A stretch of DNA of 64,000 bases from CAZDKK01 sp964506245 (GTDB lineage Bacteria > Eisenbacteria > RBG-16-71-46 > CAIMUX01 > WJJG01). The stretch covers positions 91,154-155,153 of the forward strand of contig CAZDKK010000002.1 of the NCBI GenBank assembly GCA_964506245.1. The letters are read 5' to 3'. The position numbers and the translations under genes were made by a program. The notes under the pieces were generated by a model. The model had not been told where the DNA came from. It did not search any database and saw only the letters and a list, made by a program, of their open reading frames with translations. The first letter of the stretch is position 1; every line of letters begins with the position of its first letter. This document shows, in pieces, positions 26,801 to 33,996 of this stretch.

Positions 26801-26883
26801 CGGCGCGGGCGCCCACGTGAAGCGGGCGCCGCCGTCTTCGAGTTGTTCCATGGTCGCGGCCACCACCGCGGCGACCGTCCCAT
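23878..26883 (-). CDS. CHAT-domain protein with TPR repeats (start uncertain)
   Basis: A large protein with a signal-peptide-like segment (FLIAWSTSLLILCTAPSA), many TPR units over about residues 100-560 (for example AMALNNIATLEYSLGDPGAA) and a CHAT protease domain. The CHAT catalytic His lies in TIHVAAHFRADD (about 818) and Cys in VVLSSCESAG (about 863), so the dyad is intact. A hydrophobic helix near the C-terminus may anchor it. CHAT proteins are caspase-like proteases acting in signalling or defence. The only ATG in frame upstream of the signal is at 26883, inside the neighbouring gene; no ATG, GTG or TTG lies near the signal itself. The gene may have lost its start. Confidence 0.8.
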   Translation of the reverse strand: MGRSPRWWPRPWNNSKTAAPASRGRPRRERRATALPSSGTTCPNWRPSTRERRTRGASAARFLIAWSTSLLILCTAPSAAQSRPRPLLDETFSSLPADQQQSLDLIDSLWTHAARDSSLALTDAMLNGADGQGPGLQAQLLLRRGVRRVFFGRAAAAEPDLREVIAFAGIAGDTLMECRALRWLGVAMEAMGRRPEACELLSRGLTLATAAGDSATIGWSLVGLAYQANMLGRSGEALEQYERAGGVFAALGDLEGESWAQNGRGMALTSQGEYFPALAAFRAAHELARRRVDPLGEAMALNNIATLEYSLGDPGAALEAFERSLKLQKDAGNLRQAVTPLINVALCYGKLGNRDSAESALQEALRICRDQKYYDLEAVTLSHLARLSREFGRPREAAQRYEQALELASYMSLQAHVTAIMGLSDVMDDLQDYERALAYVDRAETVITGASNGDAWPQIDQQRGALLSRAGQPGEGLPLLVRGTRRAAERGLDYYHMLGLVEQARAHRSLAQPDSALAALEQAARVWEAMRAAPLDPVWREQRGALGRNIGTELAATLLEAPDQAEDERVRSAFDRLQLFKTRTLQERITGPASLPAVTDLATLAALQGDVLRPGELFLDAYVGTKASFIFAVTRETCQARPLPPGDELGGILRRYRELVAVPAELSAQSVSGAALRATTQRLTELVFGELAAQIAGAQRVFISPDGPLNLVPLGLLIDDGSPETSAADAGYGREWVRVPSATLLQWLRAQSQELAEPGTRPMCVIADTTGGDGRALRGVVEEVEALQRIARGAALHAPWVPGTPLTIEELSRAGTIHVAAHFRADDQSPWQSKLPIMLDRPERGLRAGEIAAMSLAADLVVLSSCESAGGQILSGEGVLGICQAFLSAGAGAVVATLWPVDDRGTARFMEHFYRELARGETVASALQLAQVAVRARPGMHHPFYWAGFVVVGDGDVRVSLPHPSPMNRASAAALLLFGGMAVALLASWRITVVRRRVRAG

Positions 26884-27190
26884 CCGGTCCCCGCAAGACG
26901 ATCGGCTCGTTCGGGCGGCGGCTGAACTGCGCGATCTGCTGCGTGGCGATGATGAGCAGCGCGACGACCGCCAGGCCCCAGGCCGGACGCAGGGTCGGGC
27001 GGATCAGCGTGCGCCCCAGCGCGCGCAGCGAATGCCCGGCTCATGCCTCGGATGCGCGGACCGATCCCGCCGGGGACGGATGCACCGGGATGATCTCACG
27101 TTCCAGGGCGGACGCCAATCGCATCCGCGCGTCTTCCGGGTTCACGGTGGCCGGGAGTTCGCGCGGGTTCAGGAAGGCCTGTCCTTCCCA
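26711..27190 (-). pseudogene. Anti-sigma-like membrane protein broken by an in-frame TGA
   Basis: One frame holds two parts separated by TGA at 27041-27043. Upstream it reads DARMRLASALEREIIPVHPS. Downstream it continues HSLRALGRTLIRP, then a transmembrane helix (WGLAVVALLIIAT) and a periplasmic part with GARFTWAPAPGAESYRIAF and ends GAQDARR. The second part resembles anti-sigma factors or related membrane proteins often encoded before CHAT/TPR genes. The 5' end merges into an IS remnant near 27190 without a clear start. With a nonsense codon and a lost start the gene is probably dead; read-through is unlikely. Confidence 0.66.
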
Positions 27191-27250
27191 CAAACCTGGT
27201 CCGCACAGCGCCACTTGACGTTGCATGGCTGGTCCATCAGCCTCACAGAC

Positions 27251-27723
27251 ATGATGACACTGCTCTTGGGCACCGCGGCAGCGGTCATCAAGTCACGCCG
27301 GGCGCTCGTCCTGGAGAACCTCGCCCTGCGGCACCAGATCGGGGTTCTGCGGCGATCCGTCAAGCAGCCGCGGCTGAGACCGATGGATCGAGGGCTCTGG
27401 GTGCTGCTGTCGAGGATCTGGCGCGGGTGGGACAGGTCGCTCGTCTTGGTCAAACCCGAGACCGTGATCCGTTGGCATCGCAAGGGCTTTCGGCTGTATT
27501 GGCGATGGAAGAGCCGTGCACCAGGGCGGCCCAAGGTCTCATACGAGATCCGGGATCTGATCCGGCAGATATCCCGGGCCAACCCGCTCTGGGGTGCGCC
27601 CCGGATACACGCGAATTGCAGAAGCTCGGCATCGAGCAGGTCATGATTTCGGCCCGCTCTCCATGGCAGAGCCCGTACATGGTGGGCGGGCCTCATCATC
27701 GCTACTTCCGGAACGCTGCTTGA
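27251..27723 (+). pseudogene. Deleted, frameshifted copy of the rve transposase
   Basis: From ATG 27251 the frame encodes the N-terminal region (ALVLENLALRHQIGVL, LWVLLSRIWRGWDRS, ETVIRWHRKGFRLYWR, NPLWGAPRIH). A frame change near 27610 continues RELQKLGIEQVMISARSPWQ, then jumps to GGPHHRYFRNAA. The central catalytic region is gone. It belongs to the same IS group as the copies at 18986 and 22511 but differs in sequence, so the three come from separate insertions or old divergence. It abuts the broken anti-sigma-like gene. Confidence 0.84.
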
Positions 27724-28216
27724 CCGTCAAACCTGCGGCGGCAGCTTGGGACACCTGGGATCCGGTGGCCTCGCCCGTGGTTCTCCCGTGCCTGGCGCCG
27801 GTACGCGATCGGACCCGTACGACCGGAAGCAGATCGCCTTGCAGCTCGGGGATGTCATCCGATCCTATCTAGAAGAGCCAAGGGGGGGAACAATTCGCGG
27901 CCCGCGAGCGGTACATGACGGTGCGGGACCGCGCCTTCTGCCCGATGGGTTCTTCGTGCCGGCGTGGCTCGGCAGATCGAGGCCCCAGCGCCGGGCGGTG
28001 GTGGCTCCACGCGCCGGCGCGAGGGACGGGGGCTCAGTGGGCACTCCCCTCTACGGAAGAGCGATGGGCTTGGTGCGATTGTGAGGCAGCGGAGATGCGT
28101 TCAGGGATTGGTGACGGCCCCGTACGGAGTTTTCGGGATGTACACCGGCCATGACCTGTGGACGCCGCAAGGCGGCCATCAGGTTCATGGGCTTGTCAGA
28201 CCTCGGCTGTCGACTC
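27724..28216. other. Gene-poor stretch between IS remnant and HigBA
   Basis: About 490 bases with no recognisable product. One plus-strand frame contains DPYDRKQIALQLGDVIRSYL but dissolves into low-complexity residues. Bases 28075-28097 repeat, with one mismatch, a 23-base motif at 19591-19613. It is probably decayed DNA. Confidence 0.5.
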
Positions 28217-28522
28217 TCATCCTCTCTTCTGTAGCGCCGTAACCTCACGCGTCAGGCGCGCCCCCAGGCGATCCCGCTCGACCTCAAGATCATAGCGCGT
28301 TTGGAGATTGAGCCAGAATCGTTCCGAAGTTCCAAAGTAACAGGATAGTCTCAGGGCGGTATCCGCGCTGATGGACCTCTTGCCATGGACGATTTCGTTG
28401 ATTCGCCGGGCAGGGACAGTGATCTCCTTCGCGAGGCGGTACTGACTGATGCCCATTGGCTCGAGAAACTCCTTCAGGAGGATCTCACCAGGATGAATAG
28501 GAGCCATACGCTTGCGAGCCAT
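28217..28522 (-). CDS. higA: HigA-type antitoxin
   Basis: A 101-residue helix-turn-helix protein with the family start MAPIHPGEILLKEFLEPMGI, the helices QYRLAKEITVPARRINEIV, and GKRSISADTALRL. The C-terminal part (FWLNLQTRYDLEVERDRLG) is typical of HigA. It binds and neutralises HigB and represses their operon. The ATG at 28522 follows AGGAGG at about 5 bases. It lies 9 bases after the higB stop, in the usual higB-higA order. Confidence 0.9.
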   Translation of the reverse strand: MARKRMAPIHPGEILLKEFLEPMGISQYRLAKEITVPARRINEIVHGKRSISADTALRLSCYFGTSERFWLNLQTRYDLEVERDRLGARLTREVTALQKRG

Positions 28523-28531
28523 CGTGGCCTC

Positions 28532-28813
28532 CTAGTGGTAGCCCGTGATCTCCACCTCGAGTGCGTCGGCACCCCTCCAGCGGAAACAGACTCGCCACTG
28601 GTCGTTGATCCGAATACTGTACTGGCCCTGGCGTCGACCAGCGAGCTTCTCCAAGCGATTCCCCGGAGGAATCCGGAGATCATCGAGCCGATCGGCGGCA
28701 TCCAGGATCAGGAGCTTCTGAAGGGCAGCGCGCTGAATCTCCGGGGAGAAGCGCGGGACCCGGAAACGCCGGAACACCCACTCCGTATCTCGACTTTGAA
28801 AGCTCCGGATCAT
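28532..28813 (-). CDS. higB: HigB/RelE-type mRNA interferase toxin
   Basis: A 93-residue toxin with RelE-fold features: IQRAALQKLLILDAADRLDD, LRIPPGNRLEKLAGRRQGQY and SIRINDQWRVCFRW, ending in VEITGYH. In the family, basic residues around the INDQWR segment contact mRNA in the ribosome. The ATG at 28813 starts the pair. The family link to HigA just downstream is strong. Confidence 0.9.
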   Translation of the reverse strand: MIRSFQSRDTEWVFRRFRVPRFSPEIQRAALQKLLILDAADRLDDLRIPPGNRLEKLAGRRQGQYSIRINDQWRVCFRWRGADALEVEITGYH

Positions 28814-29444
28814 GGTCTAATACTAACGCCTCGCGGTAATATCGTCACGCGTTATGTTCCGAGGTCTAGCGTAGACCCCCCCCTACACCCAGCCTCGCTC
28901 TTCTGCGGTCAGTCCGCAGCCTCACTCCCTCGCACTCACCCTATGATCGCAGATCCTGTTCACCTGCGCCAAGTACCCTCCGCAGCGGGCTCTCGCGCGG
29001 CTTCGTGGCCTCTCCCGAGGCCGCGGCCCACCCCGGCGCCACCCTACGCGGCCGCAAAGCTTGGACCGTATCGCGACAGCTTCTTCAGATTGTGCACGAT
29101 CCCGAACAGCTTCCACTGAATGTCCACCTTCACCTTCCCCCGCAAACTGGGTTCGCACGGAATCCCGGAGCCGTGCCACGCACGCACGCACGGCTGCCGT
29201 TGCTGCAGTGCATCTCGAGTTGGGGGTGCAGCGTCACCCGTGACGGCTGATCTGAGGCGCATCCCACGAGCAGGCAAGCTCCTGCCAGTGGAAGAAACCA
29301 CACAGGATCGGGTGCCAGCGTCCACGTAGGGCACGGACCCGCGAGCCCCCATTTGACCCCCCTGTCCCCGCCGTGTACTTTGAATCCGATGCCCGCGACG
29401 CACCGCCCTACCGGCGGCCGCGCGTGGATCGGGAGGACCTGTGC
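28814..29444. other. Intergenic region before the lipoprotein gene
   Basis: About 630 bases upstream of the next plus-strand gene. It contains the transposase tail at 29044-29163 on the minus strand. Nothing else is recognisable, and no promoter stands out. Confidence 0.5.
29044..29163 (-). pseudogene. C-terminal scrap of an IS5/IS1182-like transposase
   Basis: The minus strand encodes LRGKVKVDIQWKLFGIVHN followed by LKKLSRYGPSFAAA and a stop. This matches the final helices of DDE transposases of the IS1182/IS5 type (a pattern like LRGL.KV..EW.L...AHNL.KL). The upstream part is not in frame. It is a different IS group from the three rve copies. Confidence 0.62.
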
Positions 29445-30503
29445 ATGAGCCCTGCGGGAACCAGAACCGGCTTGGCGGCCGCACCCGTCTTGGCCGTCCT
29501 GCTGGCGATCGCGCTCCTCGCGCCGGGATGCGAAGGCACGCCCCCGCCCGCGGGCGGCGACCAGACCGGTCGCGCCGTGCAAACGGCACCCACCGTGACC
29601 GGTCCCGACGCGGCCGCCGTGCGCGCTTCCATCACCCGCACGATTCCCTGGCTTGCACAGACGCGCGTTCGGCCGGCGCAGGAAGGACTGGGGCGTTTCC
29701 GCTTCTACGTCATGGAGGTCCACTGCTGGTACCTTCTCTACGTCTTCACCGATGAGCCGCTGCAGAAGGAGCGGTATCGAACGGAAGTGGTCGAGCGACT
29801 GCGCCTTCTGGGCGATGGACGGCCGCTGCTCGAGCATCTCCAGCGCGTTCGCATCCCCAGCGTCATCGCCGACGTGTTGATCCTGGTGTTGATGGCGCAG
29901 CACGTCGGCGTCGAGTTGCCCGCAGTCACGCAGGCGCTGCCGGAGCTGTACCAGCTGGGGCTCGACGAGCCCAAACGCCCGATCGGCCTGAAGATCGCGC
30001 TGACCTGGCTGGCCGGCGCCGTGGGGCTGAAACCCGTGCCCACCCTGGAGGAACTCCGCCAGGAGGCGATGGTTCGCACACAACCGCGCGAGGCCACGAT
30101 GAAGGCTCGGGATGTCTACCACCTGACCCACGAGATCTTCGGACTGACCGACTACGGCCTGCGCCGGGGCGATTTCACCCCGGACGAGCAAGCCTATCTC
30201 GAGCGCAGCCTCCCATTCTGGTCGCTCTTCAACGTCATCCTCGGTCAGGCCGATGTCACCGCCGAGGTCAGCATCTGCCATCAGGTGGCGGGAACGACGA
30301 GCACCTACGGCTACGGAGAGGGCATCCGCTATCTGGTGGAGAGCCAGTCGGCGGAGGGCACCTTCGGGGAATCGAAGGTCGACTCCGATCTGCCCATCGA
30401 CATCCGGCTGGGATACCTTCACACAACGATGGTCGCCTTGCACGCGCTGCTAGGCCATGAGGCGTTGCTGGTGAAGGGCACGCTGCCCGGTCTGCCCCGG
30501 TGA
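29445..30503 (+). CDS. Putative lipoprotein of unknown function (possibly DUF6895-like)
   Basis: A 352-residue protein with a lipoprotein-type leader (PVLAVLLAIALLAPGC, with Cys in the lipobox APGC). The body is helical, with RDVYHLTHEIFGLTDYGLR and FYVMEVHCWYLLYVFTDEPL as the most distinctive segments; these recall DUF6895, but the match is unsure. The ATG at 29445 has GGGAGG about 8 bases upstream, better than the frame start at 29373. The AfsR-like regulator gene begins 37 bases after its stop, so the two may be transcribed together. No catalytic residues can be named. Confidence 0.72.
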   Translation: MSPAGTRTGLAAAPVLAVLLAIALLAPGCEGTPPPAGGDQTGRAVQTAPTVTGPDAAAVRASITRTIPWLAQTRVRPAQEGLGRFRFYVMEVHCWYLLYVFTDEPLQKERYRTEVVERLRLLGDGRPLLEHLQRVRIPSVIADVLILVLMAQHVGVELPAVTQALPELYQLGLDEPKRPIGLKIALTWLAGAVGLKPVPTLEELRQEAMVRTQPREATMKARDVYHLTHEIFGLTDYGLRRGDFTPDEQAYLERSLPFWSLFNVILGQADVTAEVSICHQVAGTTSTYGYGEGIRYLVESQSAEGTFGESKVDSDLPIDIRLGYLHTTMVALHALLGHEALLVKGTLPGLPR

Positions 30504-30540
30504 GGGGCCGCGCCGCATAGGACGCAGAGGAGTGGGGTCG

Positions 30541-33500
30541 GTGCCGACCCGAGTGGAAATCCGCCTGCTGGGCCCCCCGCGCGTCGTCGTCTCCGGCCAG
30601 ATCGCTCCGACCCGGCGTCGCAAGGCGCTGGGCCTGGCCGCCTTCCTCGCCGCCAGCCGCGTCCCCTGCACGCGCGGGCTGCTCGCTGCCACATTCTGGC
30701 CCGACGCGGACCATGAAGGCGCGCACGCGCAGCTCCGCAACCATCTCTGGGTCCTGCGCCGGGCAGGCCTGACCCCCTGGCTCGCGCTGGAGGGGGAGAT
30801 CGTCGCACTGCGCTCGGGGGAGGGCCTCTGGGTCGACGTGCGCGAGCACCGGCGCCTGCTCGAGTCGGCCGGGCTGGTGACGGGACGCGGCGGGGCGCTG
30901 CCTGCGGGCGCCGAGTCAATCCTGAGCCAGGCCGTCGCCCTCTATCAGGATCACTTCCTGGCCGGCTTTTCCTTCCCCGACAGCGTTGCCTTCGAGGAGT
31001 GGCAGCTCCGTGAGGAAGAAGCCCTGCGGACCTCCCAAGGGGCGGCCCTCGACGCCCTGATCCATCTGCGCGAGAGGCTGGGCGATCTCGAAGGGGCGCT
31101 GGCAAGCGCGCAGCAGCGCACCCAGCTCGATCCACTGAACGAGCAGGCCCTGCGCAGCGTGATGACCCTTTACCTGCGCCTCGGACGGCGCGGCGAGGCG
31201 CTGCAGGCGTACGAGCGCTTCAGCGCACTCCTCGAGCGCGACCTGGAGATCGCCCCCTCACGCGAGACGATCCTCCTGCGCAACGAGATCGCGACCGGCG
31301 GCGCGCGGCCACTCAGGCCGGTTCCTGCCGCAAACGTACCCCCGCGATCGGTGCTGCCGGAGCCGCCGACCCCGTTTGTCGGGCGCGAAAGGGAGCTGGA
31401 CGAGATCGCGCGTTGCTTCGATGCGCCGGAGCTGCGCCTGTTCACCCTCACGGGTCCGGGGGGATGTGGCAAGACACGCCTGGCCCTCGAGGCCGGGCGC
31501 AGGTTGAGCCCGCTCTTCCCCGACGGCGTGGTCTTCGCCCCGCTGGCGACGATGGCGGCGGGACACCTGCTGCCGGTCGCGCTGGCCGAGGTTCTCTCTC
31601 TGCCGCTGGCGGCACACGATCGCGTGCCCGCGCCGGGCCCGCGCGAGGGACTGATCGGCTTCCTGCGCGAGAAACGGATCCTCCTCATCCTGGACAACCT
31701 GGAGCAGATGGCGGGCGATCTCCAGTCCCTGCGCGAGATCCTGGCGGGGACGCGTGGCACGGTCGTCCTGGCCACCTCACGCACGCGGCTGCGCCTCGCG
31801 GGCGAGCAGGTCCTGGAGGTGGAGGGCCTGCCCTGGCCCGCGCGCAAGGCTTCCCCCGAGGAGGTGCAGCGCTGCGCCTCGGTCCGCCTCTTCCTGCAGA
31901 CCGTCCGGCGGGTGCGGGGACCTTTCACACCCGCGCGCGCGGAATGGGGCGCGGCCGGTGAGATCGCCCGAAGACTGCGCGGCCATCCGCTGGGGCTCGA
32001 GCTGGCCGCCTCCTGGGCGCACACCCTGAGCGTGGTCGAGATCGCCGCGCAGCTCACCGTGAGCCTCGACCTGGAGGCAGCCCCGCGAGCCGATGTCCCG
32101 GCGCGCCATCGCAGCCTGCGGGAAGTCTTCGAGCAATCGTGGGCGCTGCTCTCCCCCGATGAACGCGCTGCCTTCCGCCGGCTCTGCTGCCTCCCGGGAT
32201 CGTTCGACCGCGAGGCGGCACTGGAGATCGGAGGTTCCACGCCGGCGATCTTCACCGCGCTGATCGAGCAGTCGTTCCTGCGTCGCACAGGCGATCGGCG
32301 CTTCGAGATCCTGGAGACGCTGCGGCAGTTCGGCCGCGAGAAGCTCGCCGCGAATCTGCGTGAGGAGTCCGCGGTCCGGGACCGCTCCGCACGCCACTAC
32401 CTGAATCGACTGATCGAGGCGCGCGGCGCACTGGAGGGTGCCGGCCAGAAGAAGGCCCTGCACGAGCTGGCCCGCGATCGTCACAACCTCCGCCAGGCCT
32501 GGCTGCGGGCCTCAGAGCGCGGCTGGGTCGCGGAGATGTTGAAGGCGGTGCGGCCGCTCTTCCTCTTCTATGACATGAGCAGCCGCGTGGTGGAGGGTGC
32601 GGAGACAACCGGCCTCGTACTGCGATCCTTGCTGCGGCGGCCGCAGAGCGCTCCGGCGCGGCGGCCTGCGAGCATTCCGGCGCGGCGACTCATCGCCCTG
32701 TCTCGCATCGCGCAGGCCTGGTTCCTGCGCTTCGAGGGTCGCGGACGCGGCCGCGGGATGATGCGCCAGGGGCTGCGCGACCTGCGCACGGTGGGCACAC
32801 CCGTCGAGCGCGCGTTCGGCGAAGCTCTCGCGGCGCTCGTGGACCCCTTCTCTCCCCGTGCCGAACGGGCGCTGCGGGAAGGCGGGTACCAGTGCGAACG
32901 CGCGGGGGATCTCTGGTGCGCGGGGCTGGTGTGGGAGGTGTTGGCCTGCCACCTGCTGGTGAGCGATCCAGAGGAGGGCTTCCGCGTCCTGCACCGCAGC
33001 CTGGCTCTGCGCCGGCGCTGCCGCGATCGCTGGTCGATCGCGCTCGGGCTCTACGTGGTGGGTCTGTCCCTGGAGCAACGTGGACTCCTGCGCGGAGCGC
33101 GCCGGCGCTTCGAGGAGAGTCTCGCCCTGCGTCGTCGCCTGGGGGCAGACACCGACGGGATCCTCGACTGCCTGGAGGGCATCAGCCGCATGGCGCTACG
33201 CTCGGGCGCGCTGGCGGATGCCCGGCAGCACGCGGCGGAGTCTCTGGTCTTGGCCGAGCGGCTTGGCATCCGCGCCAAGATCGCCCGGGCGCAAACGCGC
33301 CTGGCCCAGATCCACTGTCTGATGGGAGCGCCGGTCGAAGCGCGCCCCCTCCTGGATGCGGCGCTGGTCACGTCCGAGAGCCTGGGCAATGCCCCCTGGT
33401 CGGCTCATCTGCACGTGCTCGGCGGGATCGCCGCGCTGGATCTGGGCGACGCGGGGGAGGCAGGCTGGTGCCTGGAGCGAGCCATGTCCGCCGCGGCACC

Positions 33501-33978
33501 CGAGACGGAGCCGGGGCCGGGAACGCAGCCCGGCTGGCTGAGCCGCGACACGGCGGCCTGGCGAGATCTCCTCGCGGGACGGCTGGCGCTCGCGGACGAG
33601 CACGCGTCGCCGGCCAGTGAGCCACTGGCCGGGGCACTGCGTGGTGCGCTGGCCGCTCGTCACGAGCCGCTGGTGGCGGAGACGCTCAGCGGCTGGGTGG
33701 AGCTGTATAAGTGCGCGGGACACACCGCTGCCGCTGGACGCCTCGCCACCGTGCTCCTCGCCAGCCCGGTGCTGTCCGAGCCCCGGCGGGCCCGGCTGGA
33801 GCAGCTTCTGGCGGAATCAAGTGGGGCTGCGGACGTGCCACCGGGTGCCCCCCCGAACACACCGGCGGTCCTGTTGCCAGGTGCCGTCTTGCACACGCCC
33901 GCAGCCCCATCATCGGATGCTGCCCCCCTCCTGCGCGTGGCTGCCGACTTGTTGGCGGAAGAGCAGCCGCGCATCTGA
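30541..33978 (+). CDS. AfsR/SARP-like regulator: winged helix, BTAD, NB-ARC ATPase, TPR
   Basis: A 1145-residue transcriptional regulator. It begins with a winged-helix DNA-binding region (EIRLLGPPRVVVSG, RRRKALGLAAFLA, HLWVLRRAGL), followed by a BTAD domain (DHFLAGFSFPDSVAFEEWQL, RLGRRGEALQAYERF). An NB-ARC/STAND ATPase follows from about residue 280 (PFVGRERELDEIA; Walker A TGPGGCGKTRL; Walker B LLILDNLEQ), then helical TPR-like repeats to the end. STAND regulators bind DNA after nucleotide-driven oligomerisation on ligand binding. The GTG at 30541 is preferred over GTG 30532 because GAGGAG lies 8 bases upstream. The target genes and ligand are unknown. Confidence 0.86.
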   Translation: MPTRVEIRLLGPPRVVVSGQIAPTRRRKALGLAAFLAASRVPCTRGLLAATFWPDADHEGAHAQLRNHLWVLRRAGLTPWLALEGEIVALRSGEGLWVDVREHRRLLESAGLVTGRGGALPAGAESILSQAVALYQDHFLAGFSFPDSVAFEEWQLREEEALRTSQGAALDALIHLRERLGDLEGALASAQQRTQLDPLNEQALRSVMTLYLRLGRRGEALQAYERFSALLERDLEIAPSRETILLRNEIATGGARPLRPVPAANVPPRSVLPEPPTPFVGRERELDEIARCFDAPELRLFTLTGPGGCGKTRLALEAGRRLSPLFPDGVVFAPLATMAAGHLLPVALAEVLSLPLAAHDRVPAPGPREGLIGFLREKRILLILDNLEQMAGDLQSLREILAGTRGTVVLATSRTRLRLAGEQVLEVEGLPWPARKASPEEVQRCASVRLFLQTVRRVRGPFTPARAEWGAAGEIARRLRGHPLGLELAASWAHTLSVVEIAAQLTVSLDLEAAPRADVPARHRSLREVFEQSWALLSPDERAAFRRLCCLPGSFDREAALEIGGSTPAIFTALIEQSFLRRTGDRRFEILETLRQFGREKLAANLREESAVRDRSARHYLNRLIEARGALEGAGQKKALHELARDRHNLRQAWLRASERGWVAEMLKAVRPLFLFYDMSSRVVEGAETTGLVLRSLLRRPQSAPARRPASIPARRLIALSRIAQAWFLRFEGRGRGRGMMRQGLRDLRTVGTPVERAFGEALAALVDPFSPRAERALREGGYQCERAGDLWCAGLVWEVLACHLLVSDPEEGFRVLHRSLALRRRCRDRWSIALGLYVVGLSLEQRGLLRGARRRFEESLALRRRLGADTDGILDCLEGISRMALRSGALADARQHAAESLVLAERLGIRAKIARAQTRLAQIHCLMGAPVEARPLLDAALVTSESLGNAPWSAHLHVLGGIAALDLGDAGEAGWCLERAMSAAAPETEPGPGTQPGWLSRDTAAWRDLLAGRLALADEHASPASEPLAGALRGALAARHEPLVAETLSGWVELYKCAGHTAAAGRLATVLLASPVLSEPRRARLEQLLAESSGAADVPPGAPPNTPAVLLPGAVLHTPAAPSSDAAPLLRVAADLLAEEQPRI

Positions 33979-33996
33979 AGCGAGCAGCAGGCTTCC

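Noticed and set aside
21228..27043. Stop-codon recoding (TAG or TGA read as an amino acid)
   Set aside because: Both stops lie in a region full of IS damage, and other genes use normal stops, so mutation is simpler.
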